A DNA stretch of 64,000 nt, from contig CAVZNQ010000032.1 of NCBI GenBank assembly GCA_963776665.1, forward strand, positions 1-64,000, given 5' to 3'. This document shows, one piece after another, positions 10,847-19,580 of this stretch (positions are counted from its first letter, which is position 1; each line of letters starts with the position of its first letter). Source of the stretch: Roseiarcus sp963776665 (GTDB lineage Bacteria > Pseudomonadota > Alphaproteobacteria > Rhizobiales > Beijerinckiaceae). The notes beneath the pieces were generated by a model, which was given only the letters and a program-made list of their open reading frames with translations, searched no databases and was not told where the DNA came from. The position numbers were made by a program, and so were the translations under genes.

Positions 10847-12262
10847 ATGACCAAAATCCTGCCGGTGATCATGTGCGGCGGATCGGGCTCCCGCATGTGG
10901 CCGGAATCGCGCGAAAGCCTGCCCAAGCAGTTCCTCCCGCTGATCGGCGAGCGTTCGACCTTCCAGTCGATCGTCGGCGTGGTCGGCGATCCGGCGGTGT
11001 TCGATCCGGCGGTGGTCCTCACCAATTTCGACTATCGCTTTCGAGTGGCCGAGCAGCTGAGGGAGATCGGCGCCGAGGCGACCATCCTGCTCGAGCCCGA
11101 GCGGCGCGACAGCGCGGCCGCGGTCGGCGCCGCGGCGGCATGGGCGGCTGCGCGCGATCCGACGACGGTCGTGGCCGTGCTCGCGGCCGACCACGTCTTT
11201 GACGACGGAAAGCAATTCGCCCGGTTGTGCGCGCAGGCCCGTGGCGTCGCGGCGGCCGGAGAGATCGTCACCTTCGGCATCACGCCAGACCGTCCGGCCA
11301 CCGGCTACGGCTATATCCACCCGGCCGAGCCTCTGGCGATCGATCCGGGCGTGCGGCGGATCGAGCGTTTTGTGGAGAAGCCGGATGAAAAGCGGGCGCG
11401 CGCGTTCATCGAGGACGGCTATTTGTGGAACTCGGGCAATTTCGTCTTCCGCGCCGACGTGATGCTGGAGGAGCTTGCGCGCTTTGAGCCGGAGATCGCC
11501 GCCGCCGCCACGAGCGCGGTCGCCGCGGCGAGAAAGGATCTCGGCTTCGTCGTTCTCGACCATGACGCCTTCGCGCGGGCGCCGAAGATCTCGATCGACT
11601 ATGCGGTGATGGAGCGAACCGGCAAGGCGGCGGTGCTGAGGGCCGACGTCGGCTGGTCGGACGTCGGCGAGTGGTCGGCGGTCTGGCGGCTGAGCCCGCG
11701 CGACTCGCGCGGCAACAGCTTTCGCGGCCGGGCGGTTGCGATCGATTCGGAGAACGTTCTCGTGCGCTCGGAGGAGCAGCTCGCGGCCGTCGTCGGCCTT
11801 CGCGACGTCATCGTCATCGCCACCCGCGACGCGGTGCTGGTCGCCGACCGGTCACAGGCGGACAAGGTCAAGGCGCTGGTCGAGCGGCTCAAGGCCGAGG
11901 GCCAGCCAGAAGCGACCCAGCACGTGCGGATATACCGGCCATGGGGCTATTATCAGAGCGTCGACCAGGGCTCGCGCTACCAGGTCAAACGCATTGTCGT
12001 GCGCCCAGGCGGGCGTCTGTCGCTGCAAAAGCACCATCATCGGGCCGAGCACTGGGTGATTGTGCGCGGCGCCGCCGAGGTGACGCTCAACGGCAAGGTC
12101 GAACATGTGCATGAAAACGAATCAATCTACCTGCCGATCGGCTCGACCCATCGCCTCTCCAATCCCGGCAAGATCGATCTCGAGCTGATCGAGGTTCAGA
12201 CCGGGAGTTATTTCGGCGAGGACGATATCGTTCGCATCGACGACGACTACAGCCGGAAATGA
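10847..12262 (+). CDS. manC: mannose-1-phosphate guanylyltransferase / mannose-6-phosphate isomerase
   Basis: 471 residues from the ATG at 10847 (ribosome site GGGGAGAG). The N-terminal nucleotidyltransferase has the signature GGSGSRMWPESRESLPKQF; FVEKPDEKRA and GYLWNSGNF follow. The C-terminal cupin (RPWGYYQSVDQGSRYQVKRI, then HHHRAEHW) is the type-II isomerase domain, so both activities are expected. It makes GDP-mannose for capsule, exopolysaccharide or lipopolysaccharide. No other sugar-nucleotide gene is adjacent; the gene stands alone before a terminator. Confidence 0.95.
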   Translation: MTKILPVIMCGGSGSRMWPESRESLPKQFLPLIGERSTFQSIVGVVGDPAVFDPAVVLTNFDYRFRVAEQLREIGAEATILLEPERRDSAAAVGAAAAWAAARDPTTVVAVLAADHVFDDGKQFARLCAQARGVAAAGEIVTFGITPDRPATGYGYIHPAEPLAIDPGVRRIERFVEKPDEKRARAFIEDGYLWNSGNFVFRADVMLEELARFEPEIAAAATSAVAAARKDLGFVVLDHDAFARAPKISIDYAVMERTGKAAVLRADVGWSDVGEWSAVWRLSPRDSRGNSFRGRAVAIDSENVLVRSEEQLAAVVGLRDVIVIATRDAVLVADRSQADKVKALVERLKAEGQPEATQHVRIYRPWGYYQSVDQGSRYQVKRIVVRPGGRLSLQKHHHRAEHWVIVRGAAEVTLNGKVEHVHENESIYLPIGSTHRLSNPGKIDLELIEVQTGSYFGEDDIVRIDDDYSRK

Positions 12263-12268
12263 GGTTAT

Positions 12269-12292
12269 GGCGGCGCCGCTTCGGGCGCCGCC
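12269..12292. terminator. stem-loop between convergent manC and DUF1127 genes
   Basis: Perfect 9-bp stem GGCGGCGCC / GGCGCCGCC with a 6-base loop, centred between the two convergent stop codons. Neither side has a long T-run, so terminator activity is inferred from position. Confidence 0.5.
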
Positions 12293-12299
12293 ATTAAGA

Positions 12300-12461
12300 T
12301 CAGCCCTCTTCCCGGGAAGCCAGGCGGGCGATTTCGTGAATGTCGGCCCGGTCGATGCCGATATCGTGCAGCTCGCGGTCCGAGTAGTTGGTGAGTTCCT
12401 GCAGCACGTTCCAGTACACGCGGCGGGCGCGCAGGAATCGCGCAAGAGAGAACTTCTTCAT
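12300..12461 (-). CDS. DUF1127 small protein
   Basis: 53 residues from an ATG preceded by AAAGGAG. The arginine-rich DUF1127 / YjiS-like helix is clear: LARFLRARRVYWNVLQEL, then the hallmark LTNYSDRELHDIGIDRADI. Small DUF1127 proteins are common in alphaproteobacteria, and some bind RNA and affect phosphate and carbon metabolism or small-RNA turnover. The role of this one is not known. Confidence 0.9.
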   Translation of the reverse strand: MKKFSLARFLRARRVYWNVLQELTNYSDRELHDIGIDRADIHEIARLASREEG

Positions 12462-12763
12462 GGCGGTCTCCTTTGTTGACCACCCTCCTTTTTTCAGCCT
12501 CAACGGATCGAGGCCGAGTCGTTCGCTCCTTCTCCTAGACCCGGCGTAAATAGAATGACGCGCTGCAAAAGTCAATGGTGCAGTGCGGAATTTCATGTGA
12601 AATTCGCATAACGAAATCGTGACCGAAGGGCAAGTTGGTCACATCTCGGCAGTCAAGTGCAGGAAATTTAACTATTTCTAAACCAAATTGGGACAAGGCA
12701 TGCGAATGACGCATGTCAGCGTCCCACATGACCCGTGAGGGCATTGCCCGCGCGCTCTCCTGT

Positions 12764-12792
12764 TTGACAGCAGTGCCGGGCTGTTCTAAGAA
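12764..12792 (+). promoter_or_regulatory. putative sigma-70 promoter of rpsD
   Basis: A consensus -35 box TTGACA (12764-12769) is followed after 17 bases by TAAGAA (12787-12792) as a weak -10. This predicts an rpsD transcript with a leader of roughly 150 bases. Confidence 0.45.
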
Positions 12793-12804
12793 CCCGCCCC
12801 TCAG

Positions 12805-12832
12805 GCGCGCTTCCGGCTAAACCGGAGCGCGC
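12805..12832 (+). promoter_or_regulatory. GC-rich leader hairpin upstream of rpsD
   Basis: GCGCGCT pairs with AGCGCGC and CCGG with CCGG around the loop CTAAA, with one bulged T, followed by TTGTCGTTTG. It lies inside the predicted rpsD leader, so it could be an attenuator or an S4-binding element. It resembles an intrinsic terminator with a poor T-run. Confidence 0.4.
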
Positions 12833-12946
12833 TTGTCGTTTGACGCACCTGCGGCCGCGAGCCTTGCTCGGTTCATGGCCTGTCGGCGCCTTTGGCGCAG
12901 AGGAGGGCGCGTTCCTCGTTGAACTGATGACGAAAGAGGAATTGCG

Positions 12947-13564
12947 ATGACGAAGCGCGCGGAAGCAAAATACAAGATCGATCGCCGCATGGGCGAGAAT
13001 ATCTGGGGCCGCCCCAAGAGCCCCTACAACAAACGTGAATATGGGCCGGGCCAGCATGGCCAGCGCCGCAAGGGCAAGGCGACCGACTTCGGCACCCAGC
13101 TCAAGGCCAAACAGAAGGTCAAGGGCTACTACGGCAACATTTCCGAGCGGCAGTTTCACAAATATTACGTCGAGGCGCGCCGGCTCAAGGGCGACTCGAG
13201 CGCCCATCTCATCGGCCAGCTCGAGCGCCGGCTCGACGCGCTCATCTACCGGGCGAAGTTCGTGCCGACCGTGTTCGCCGCGCGCCAGTTCGTCAATCAC
13301 GGCCACATCAAGGTCAACGGGCGCCGCGTCAATATCGCCTCCTATCAGGTGAAGGTCGGCGATCTGGTCGAGATCAAGGAGTCCTCGCGGCAAATGCCGC
13401 TCGTACTCGAAGCCAACGCGCTCGCCGAACGCGACGTGCCCGATTACATCGAAGTCGATCACGCCAAGGGCACGGCTCGGATGACCCGCATTCCCGGACT
13501 CGCGGAAGTGCCCTATCCGACCCACATGGAGCCAAACCTCGTCATCGAATTCTATTCGCGCTGA
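12947..13564 (+). CDS. rpsD: 30S ribosomal protein S4
   Basis: 205 residues, full length for alphaproteobacterial S4. The protein starts MTKRAEAKYKIDRRMGENIW and contains the S4 RNA-binding domain around residues 95-160 (RLDALIYRAKFVPTVFAARQ, then HIKVNGRRVN). It nucleates assembly of the small subunit on 16S rRNA and in many bacteria represses its own synthesis. It stands alone here, not in an rpsM-rpsK-rpoA operon, as is usual in this class. Confidence 0.98.
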   Translation: MTKRAEAKYKIDRRMGENIWGRPKSPYNKREYGPGQHGQRRKGKATDFGTQLKAKQKVKGYYGNISERQFHKYYVEARRLKGDSSAHLIGQLERRLDALIYRAKFVPTVFAARQFVNHGHIKVNGRRVNIASYQVKVGDLVEIKESSRQMPLVLEANALAERDVPDYIEVDHAKGTARMTRIPGLAEVPYPTHMEPNLVIEFYSR

Positions 13565-13604
13565 CGATCGGCTCCGGGCGGTCCGGAAGCTTGGGTTGTG
13601 AGAT

Positions 13605-13967
13605 TTGGGGGCCAGGATCTTGGGGGACCGGGACGCGGAGTTGCGCGTTCGCGCCGAAGCGGCGTTTAAAGCCGTTCTCGCGCGTCACGGGGCGGCAGGC
13701 CAGGCGCCGCGCGGCCGCGGTTTCGGCTCGGGCGCCCTCAAGGTCGAGGGCAAGATCTTCGCCTCTCTCGCATCCGGCGATCGCCTGCTCCTGAAACTGC
13801 CCGCCGCGCGCGTCGACGCGCTGGTCGCCGAAGGAACCGGCGAGCGCTTTTCGACCGGAGGGAGGCCGAAGCGCGAATGGGTGACGATTGCGCCCGCCCA
13901 CGCCGAGCGATGGGTCCCACTGTCCGACGAAGCGCGCGCTTTCGCGGCCGCAAAGACCAAAGCCTGA
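13605..13967 (+). CDS. MmcQ/YjbR-like small protein
   Basis: About 120 residues from a TTG at 13605 (another TTG at 13620 is equally possible; no ATG lies in frame nearby). The core KVEGKIFASLASGDRLLLKL, then VDALVAEGTGERF and REWVTI, matches the MmcQ/YjbR double-wing fold. The function of this family is poorly defined; some are described as DNA-binding. It lies 8 bp before a DMT transporter gene on the same strand, so the two probably share a transcript. Confidence 0.7.
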   Translation: MGARILGDRDAELRVRAEAAFKAVLARHGAAGQAPRGRGFGSGALKVEGKIFASLASGDRLLLKLPAARVDALVAEGTGERFSTGGRPKREWVTIAPAHAERWVPLSDEARAFAAAKTKA

Positions 13968-13974
13968 GTTCGCC

Positions 13975-14859
13975 TTGACCCGGCTCGCAGCCTCGGGGGC
14001 CGGCGCGCCAGCGCTTGGCGTCGTCCTCTATCTCGCCGGCGTCGCTCTCTTCTCAATCAATGACGCGCTCGGCAAATGGCTGGTCAAGGACTACGGCGTC
14101 GGGCAACTGATGATGCTGCGCTCGATCGGCGCCGCCGTCGTGCTGGCGCCGATGATCCTGTCGCTCAAGGTCAAACTCATCGATCCGCGGCAGGCGTGGC
14201 TACAGGTTCTCCGCATTCTCTTCGCCGCGGTGGACACCTTCTCCTTCTACTACGCGACGCGCTTCATGCCGCTCGCCGACGTGATGACCTTCTATATGGC
14301 GACGCCGCTCATCGTCACCGCGCTGTCGGCGCCGCTGCTCGGCGAGAAGGTCGAGCGCTTTCGCTGGATCGCGGTCATGGTCGGGTTCGTCGGCGTGCTG
14401 ATCGCGCTGCGTCCGTCGCCGCAGATGTTTTCCTGGGCTGCGCCGCTCGCCTTGTTCGGCGCGACCACGTTCGCGCTCAGCCAGACGATCACCCGCGAGC
14501 TCCGCGGCATCCACTGGCTGCCGCTGGTCTTCTGGCAATTCGTCGGCAGCGGGCTTATCGGCGCGGCGACGGTTCCCTGGGTCTGGACGACGCCGACGTT
14601 GTTCGACCTCGGCCTCATGTTTCTCGTTGGCGTCGTCTCCATGACCTGTTTCATCTTCATCGTCCGGGCGCTGGCGATGGCTCGCGCCGCGGTGCTCGCG
14701 CCGCTGCAATATTCGGCGATCGTGTGGGCGGCGATCATGGGCTGGCTCGTCTGGCGCGACGCCCCGACGCTGCCGATCATCATCGGCAACGCCATCATCA
14801 TCGGCAGCGGGCTCTACGTCGCGGCGAGGGGCAAGATGGTCGGCGACGCGGTCGAGTGA
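13975..14859 (+). CDS. DMT superfamily (EamA) transporter
   Basis: 294 residues, mostly hydrophobic, with two EamA repeats of five helices each (GVVLYLAGVALFSINDALGKW begins the first, and APLALFGATTFALSQTITRE the second). The TTG at 13975 is chosen because it gives a normal length and starts just after the previous stop. Such transporters usually export amino acids or other metabolites; nothing in the context fixes the substrate. Confidence 0.88.
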   Translation: MTRLAASGAGAPALGVVLYLAGVALFSINDALGKWLVKDYGVGQLMMLRSIGAAVVLAPMILSLKVKLIDPRQAWLQVLRILFAAVDTFSFYYATRFMPLADVMTFYMATPLIVTALSAPLLGEKVERFRWIAVMVGFVGVLIALRPSPQMFSWAAPLALFGATTFALSQTITRELRGIHWLPLVFWQFVGSGLIGAATVPWVWTTPTLFDLGLMFLVGVVSMTCFIFIVRALAMARAAVLAPLQYSAIVWAAIMGWLVWRDAPTLPIIIGNAIIIGSGLYVAARGKMVGDAVE

Positions 14860-14962
14860 GGCGGTCCTCTGAACGGTGCGCCTCGGCGTCGCTTCCCCGC
14901 CAGCCCACGAGCTTCACTCTTCGTTAACCATCCTGCGCCAATGACGATGCCGTTCGGTCAAG

Positions 14963-16075
14963 GTGACGCGCATGGCGGGGCAGGGCAGCGTTCCGACGGT
15001 AGGCACGATCCTGCTCGCCCTGTTGCTCTGCGGCCTTCTCGGGACTCTCGGACAAGGCGTCCGCGCGATCGTCGGGCTGAAGAACGCCGGATCGCTCAAC
15101 TCGACCACGCCGAGCGAGCAGGCGGAATTCAGTCTCGCCTATCTCGTTCTGAGCCTGATGATCGGGTTCATCGCCGGCGTGCTCGCCGGCATCGCGCTCA
15201 ATCTGGAAACCATCGTCACCGTCGATCCGGGCAACTGGAAGCTTCTGCTCGGAATCGCCGGCTCCGGCTATATCGGGGCGGACTTCATCGAGAATGCGAT
15301 GTCGGTCGTCATTCCGGGCGCGAAGCGGACGGGGAGGCAGGCCGCGCCGCAGGATCGCGAGAAGCGGCCGGAGCCGCCGGTTGTCGTCAAACCGCCGGAG
15401 CCTGTGGTCATTCCGCCGCCCGTCGTCGCGCTTGGCGGCGCGTCGGCCCTCTCCGCCGCGATGCGAGCCGTCTGCCCCGAGGCGAATGCGGCCGTTTGGG
15501 TTCCGGCTCTCATCGCCGCCTTCGAAAAGTTCGACTTTTCGAACAACCGGCGCAAGGCCGCCGCGATGGGACAGTTTCTGGCCGAGGCCGGCCCGGCGCT
15601 GAACGAGACTGTCGAAGACCTCCAATATTCCCCCGAGCGGGCGTGCCAGGTCTGGCCGGCGCTCTTTTCGAGCCCCGCGGCGGCCGAGCCCTATTGCAGC
15701 GATCAGCGGCGGTTCGCGGACTTCGTCTACGCCAATGTCAACGGCAATGGTGACGCCGCAAGCGGCGACGGCTATCGCTTTCGCGGCCGGGGCCTCATTC
15801 AGCTCACCGGGCGCGACGAATACGTGGCCTTTGGCCGGGCGGTTGGCAGAACGCCCGAGCAGGCGGCGGAGTTCTGCGACACCGCCGAAGGGGCGGCCGT
15901 GTCCGGCTGCTGGTATCTCGCCAGCAACGGGTGTTTGCCCTTGGCCGACCAATGGGACATCGACGCGATCACCCGCAGGGTCAACGGCGACGCTATGGAG
16001 GCGGCGGCTTTGAGGCGCCAATATTCCGACGAGATGGTGAGCCGGCTGAGGGAGTACGCGTCCGCGGCGGCTTAA
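14963..16075 (+). CDS. membrane-anchored GH19 (chitinase/endolysin-like) hydrolase
   Basis: 370 residues from the GTG at 14963. Two hydrophobic helices occupy about residues 13-38 and 58-82; a proline-rich linker follows near residues 130-155. The C-terminal half is a GH19 lysozyme-like domain with the strongly conserved DGYRFRGRGLIQLTGRDEY. The first catalytic glutamate is probably the one in QFLAEAGP (HESG in most relatives) and the second the one in NETVEDLQYS. Soluble phage endolysins and secreted chitinases carry this domain, so a two-helix anchor with no signal peptide is unusual. A likely role is peptidoglycan remodelling, if the domain lies in the periplasm. No phage genes are adjacent. 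Confidence 0.8.
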   Translation: MTRMAGQGSVPTVGTILLALLLCGLLGTLGQGVRAIVGLKNAGSLNSTTPSEQAEFSLAYLVLSLMIGFIAGVLAGIALNLETIVTVDPGNWKLLLGIAGSGYIGADFIENAMSVVIPGAKRTGRQAAPQDREKRPEPPVVVKPPEPVVIPPPVVALGGASALSAAMRAVCPEANAAVWVPALIAAFEKFDFSNNRRKAAAMGQFLAEAGPALNETVEDLQYSPERACQVWPALFSSPAAAEPYCSDQRRFADFVYANVNGNGDAASGDGYRFRGRGLIQLTGRDEYVAFGRAVGRTPEQAAEFCDTAEGAAVSGCWYLASNGCLPLADQWDIDAITRRVNGDAMEAAALRRQYSDEMVSRLREYASAAA

Positions 16076-16238
16076 GCGCGCAGCGCGGGCGAGAGGCGCG
16101 CGGCGGGCGATCGCGCCTCCCCGGCGTGCCGGCCGCTCTCGCTCTGCGGCGCAGCCGGGAAGCGCCCGCCACGATCCTGGCCAGGCCACGTCGCTTTTGA
16201 GTTAGGATGCGCTCCCTTCAGCAGTAAGAGTGCCGCCC

Positions 16239-16740
16239 ATGGCAGACGTCGAACCCATTCCCTATTCCGACGCCAAGATCCGCGCGATCCTCGAGCGGGT
16301 GAGGACGATCGCGATGGTCGGCGCCTCGCCGAACTGGAACCGGCCCAGCTACTTCGTGATGAAGTACCTGCAGGGCAAAGGCTACCGCGTGATTCCGGTC
16401 AATCCCGCGATTGCCGGCAAGACCGTGCTCGGCGAGCGGGTCTACGGCTCGCTACGCGACATTCCCGAAAAGGTCGACATGGTCGACATGTTCCGGACCT
16501 CGGCCAAGGCGCCGGGGGTCGTAGCCGAGGCGATCGCGATCGGCGCCAAGGTCGTGTGGATGCAGCTCGGCGTCCGCAACGACGAGGCGGCGAAGACGGC
16601 GGAGGACGCGGGGATCGAAGTCGATCATGAACCGGTGCCCGAAAATCGAATTCGGGCGGCTCGGCGGCGAATTGTCATGGAGCGGCGTCAACAGCGGCAT
16701 CATCCGCAACCGCGCCGCGGCTCCGCCGCTCCCGCGCCGA
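16239..16740 (+). CDS. CoA-binding (YccU-like) protein, frameshifted
   Basis: A small Rossmann-fold protein starting MADVEPIPYSDAKIRAILER at the ATG 16239, with the CoA-binding motif MVGASPNWNRPSYFVMKYL. Near 16,622 one extra base shifts the frame: GIEV is followed, in the other frame, by MNRCPKIEFGRL, the expected family C-terminus. No stop codon separates that frame from the sulfhydrylase downstream, so the right boundary given here is a guess made from homologue lengths. The function of the family is unclear. Confidence 0.7.
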
Positions 16741-18038
16741 ACGAAGAGCCGCCCGGCGCCGCCACGCAACCTCGACTACGGTTTCGAGACTCGCGCGATC
16801 CATGCCGGCGCCGCGCCCGATCCGACGACCGGCGCCCGCGCGACGCCGATCTATCAGACCACGGCCTATGTGTTCGACGATGTCGATCACGCCGCCTCGC
16901 TCTTCAATCTGCACAATTTCGGCTACATCTATTCGCGGCTGACCAACCCGACGGTCGCAGTGCTCGAAGAGCGGATCGCTTCGCTCGAGGGCGGGCGCGC
17001 GGCGGTTGCTGCGGCCTCGGGACATGCCGCCCAGTTCCTGACCTTCTTCACCCTGATGGAGCCGGGCGACGAGTTTGTCGCCTCGCGCAATCTCTATGGC
17101 GGCTCGCTCACCCAATTCGGCCTGTCGTTCAAGAAGCTCGGCTGGACCTGCCATTTCGTCGATCCGAGCGAGCCGGAGAACTTCCGCAAAGCGTTGACGC
17201 CCAAGTGCAAGGCGATCTTCATCGAGAACCTCGCCAACCCCGGGGGCGTCGTCGTGGACATCGAGCGCGTCGCGGCCATCGCCCATGAAGCGGGCCTGCC
17301 GCTCATCGTCGACAACACGCTGGCCACTCCCTATCTCTGCCGGCCGATCGAGCACGGCGCCGACATCGTCGTCCATTCGACGACCAAGTTCCTGTCGGGA
17401 CACGGCAACGCGCTCGGCGGCGTCGTGGTTGAATCGGGAAAGTTCGACTGGTCGCAAGGGAATCGCTTTCCGTCGCTGACCGAGCCGGAGCCGGCCTATC
17501 ACGGGCTGAAATTCTTCGAGAATTTCGGCGACTTTGCCTTCACCATGAAGGCGCGCGCGGTGGCCTTGCGTGATTTCGGCCCGGCTCTCGCACCGCTCAA
17601 CGCGTTTCTCACCATCACCGGCGCCGAGACTTTGCATGTGCGGATGGAGCGGCATGTCGCGAATGCGCGAAGGTCGCCGAGTTTCTGAGCGCCCACCCGA
17701 AAGTCGCCTGGGTCTCCTACGCGAGCCTCGAGACAAGTCCCTATTTCGAGCTCGCGCGCAAATATCTGCCGAAGGGGGCGGGCGCGGTCTTGACCTTTGG
17801 GGTCAAGGGCGGATTCGAGGCAGGCGTGAACCTGGTCGAGGGCGTGCGGCTCTTCTCGCATCTCGCCAATATCGGCGACACGCGCAGCCTCATCCTCCAT
17901 CCGGCGTCAACCACCCACCGCCAGCTCACCGACGCCCAGCGCGTGGCCGCAGGCGCGGGCGACGACGTGATACGCCTGTCGATCGGGCTCGAGACCGCCG
18001 AGGATCTGATCCGCGATCTCGATCACGCGCTGGGATAG
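16741..18038 (+). CDS. metY: O-acetylhomoserine sulfhydrylase, one frameshift
   Basis: PLP enzyme of the Cys/Met metabolism family that makes homocysteine from O-acetylhomoserine and sulfide. NLDYGFETRAIHAGAAPDP opens the conserved part; the PLP lysine lies in HSTTKFLSGHGNALGG, and GKFDW after it is typical of MetY rather than CysK-independent gamma-lyases. One missing base near 17,664 moves the frame: ERHVANA is followed by KVAEFLSAHPKVAWVSYASL in another frame and runs on to LETAEDLIRDLDHALG at the stop. No clear start codon is seen between the CoA-binding protein and residue 1, so the start is approximate. Confidence 0.85.
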
Positions 18039-18070
18039 TCACGAGAGAGGCGTCGCCGGCAGAACCTCGG

Positions 18071-18592
18071 CTATCGGAGAAAATCGCCGCATTTCTGCAC
18101 CTCGCCCGCGCCGCCCCAGGGCTGGATCGGAACGCTCGAGGTCGAGTTCTTCGGGGACCCGTCGATCAGCTTGTCACTGTAGGTCATGTAGACAAGGATG
18201 TTGCGTTTCGCATCGCAACCCCGGACGATCTGCATCTTCTTGAAGAAGAGGGACCGGCGCTCGCTGAAGACGACGTCGCCCTGATCGAACTTCTCCCTGA
18301 ACTTGATCGGGCCATACTGGCGGCAGGCGAGCGAGACGTCCGACGTCTGCTCGGCGAGGCCGAGCGCGCCCGAAAGGCCACCCTTCTCGGGCGCAGTGAA
18401 GTGACAGGCGACGCCCTCGACCAGCGGGTCGTCGACGCCGTAGACGGCGAGCTTGTCGTCCGGCGTCAGAAGCTTGAAGGTCGTCGACTTGCGGAAGATG
18501 AGGTCCGGGTCGCCGGACTGGGCGTTCGCCGCCGAGATCGCTGCCAGCGCTGCAAGGCCGGCCGCCGCCGCCCGCCGAACGGACATTGCCAT
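18071..18592 (-). CDS. creA: CreA family exported protein
   Basis: 173 residues from the ATG at 18592, with a signal peptide (MAMSVRRAAAAGLAALAAIS, cleavage expected after SAANA). The mature part is CreA-like: DPDLIFRKSTTFKLLTPDDK, ACHFTAPEKGGLSGALGLAE and SLACRQYGPI, with conserved cysteines. CreA is a periplasmic protein of unknown biochemical role, named from the E. coli creABCD region; no creBCD genes are present here. It converges with metY and is followed upstream by ogt on the same strand. Confidence 0.9.
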   Translation of the reverse strand: MAMSVRRAAAAGLAALAAISAANAQSGDPDLIFRKSTTFKLLTPDDKLAVYGVDDPLVEGVACHFTAPEKGGLSGALGLAEQTSDVSLACRQYGPIKFREKFDQGDVVFSERRSLFFKKMQIVRGCDAKRNILVYMTYSDKLIDGSPKNSTSSVPIQPWGGAGEVQKCGDFLR

Positions 18593-18682
18593 GGTCTTCC
18601 ATCCTTCCGGATTGCGGTCGCTGTCGCGCGGGACCGGAGCGCGCCACTCACTTAAGTCCGCCGCGCCGCGCGGCAAGGGCGG

Positions 18683-19246
18683 TCAGAATGTGAAGGACTG
18701 CTGGCCCGCTTCGCTCGGGCCGACGCGGACGCCCTCGAGTTCGAGCATCCGCATCTTCGTCGTCGATCCGCCGGGCGCCGAGAAGCCGCCGATCTTGCCG
18801 CCCGCCGCGAGCACCCGATGGCAGGGGATGATGAGCGGCGCGGGGTTCTTCGCCATCGCATAGCCTACGTCGCGCGCCGCCTCGCGTCCGGCGCCAACCT
18901 CCTTCGCAAGCGCGCCATAGGTGGTCGTGCGGCCCCAGCCGACGCCTCGAAGGGCGACATAGATGCGGGCGAAGAGCGGGTCCCCGGCGGCGAGGTCGAG
19001 TTCAACCTGGGAGAAGTCCGTCTCCTCGCCGGCGAAGTAGCGCTTCGCCGCCTGAATGGTCGCCGCAACCTTGTCCGGCGGATCGCCGGACTCGGCGCCG
19101 GGAGCCCGGCGGCGGATCAGCCTTTCGGCCGCCTCGGCGCTTTTCGCGGGCAGTTGAAAGCGCGCGACCCCGCTCTCGCTCCAGGCGATCGCACAGAATC
19201 CCATCGCGGTTTCAAAGACGAAATAGTGGATCGTGGCGGGGCTCAT
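18683..19246 (-). CDS. ogt: methylated-DNA-[protein]-cysteine S-methyltransferase
   Basis: 187 residues. The C-terminal domain carries the acceptor motif PCHR (APLIIPCHRVLAAGGKIGGF), the helix GRTTTYGALAKEVGAGREA and the arginine finger region, so it should remove O6-alkyl groups from guanine by irreversible self-alkylation. The Ada N-terminal regulatory domain is absent. It is oriented opposite to uvrB, another repair gene, across a 334-bp gap, and in the same direction as creA 90 bp away. Confidence 0.93.
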   Translation of the reverse strand: MSPATIHYFVFETAMGFCAIAWSESGVARFQLPAKSAEAAERLIRRRAPGAESGDPPDKVAATIQAAKRYFAGEETDFSQVELDLAAGDPLFARIYVALRGVGWGRTTTYGALAKEVGAGREAARDVGYAMAKNPAPLIIPCHRVLAAGGKIGGFSAPGGSTTKMRMLELEGVRVGPSEAGQQSFTF

Positions 19247-19580
19247 GGGCTCAACATGCGCCGCCTCGCCGGAAATTCAATCCGATTCCTGCGGTGGCAG
19301 GGCTTCCCTTCCGGCAGCCGTCGTTGACGTCGGCTCTTCGCCCGTCTCTGCCGTGAGGCGGACGTCGGCGGGCCGATGGTCTCGGACGCATGGTTCGCCG
19401 CGCTCGCGATCGAGCGCGGCTCCGAAGTCCACCGGACTACTCCGGCCATCCACAACCGGAAAAGGTCGCCCGCATCAGCGGGGACGGCGGCCAGCGGACG
19501 AGGAGGTCGCTGCGTCGGTCTTTTCGAACTCGCTCGCTTCGACCCTTCCCCCGCCGCTCGACTCGCACCATATTCCCGCG
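19247..19580. other. 334-bp divergent intergenic region between ogt and uvrB
   Basis: No coding sequence with family support was found. The region must contain the promoters of both repair genes. I did not find a convincing LexA box (GTTC-N7-GTTC in alphaproteobacteria) by eye. Confidence 0.4.

Larger units (their letters stand above)
12462..12946. other. 485-bp intergenic region upstream of rpsD
   Basis: Divergent control region between the DUF1127 gene and rpsD. Its middle (about 12,540-12,720) is noticeably AT-richer than the surroundings. The right half holds the likely rpsD promoter and a leader hairpin, listed separately. I see no coding sequence here. Confidence 0.6.

Noticed and set aside
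12716..13525. Long minus-strand frame opposite rpsD
   Set aside because: It is the antisense of a conserved ribosomal gene in high-GC DNA and has no family.
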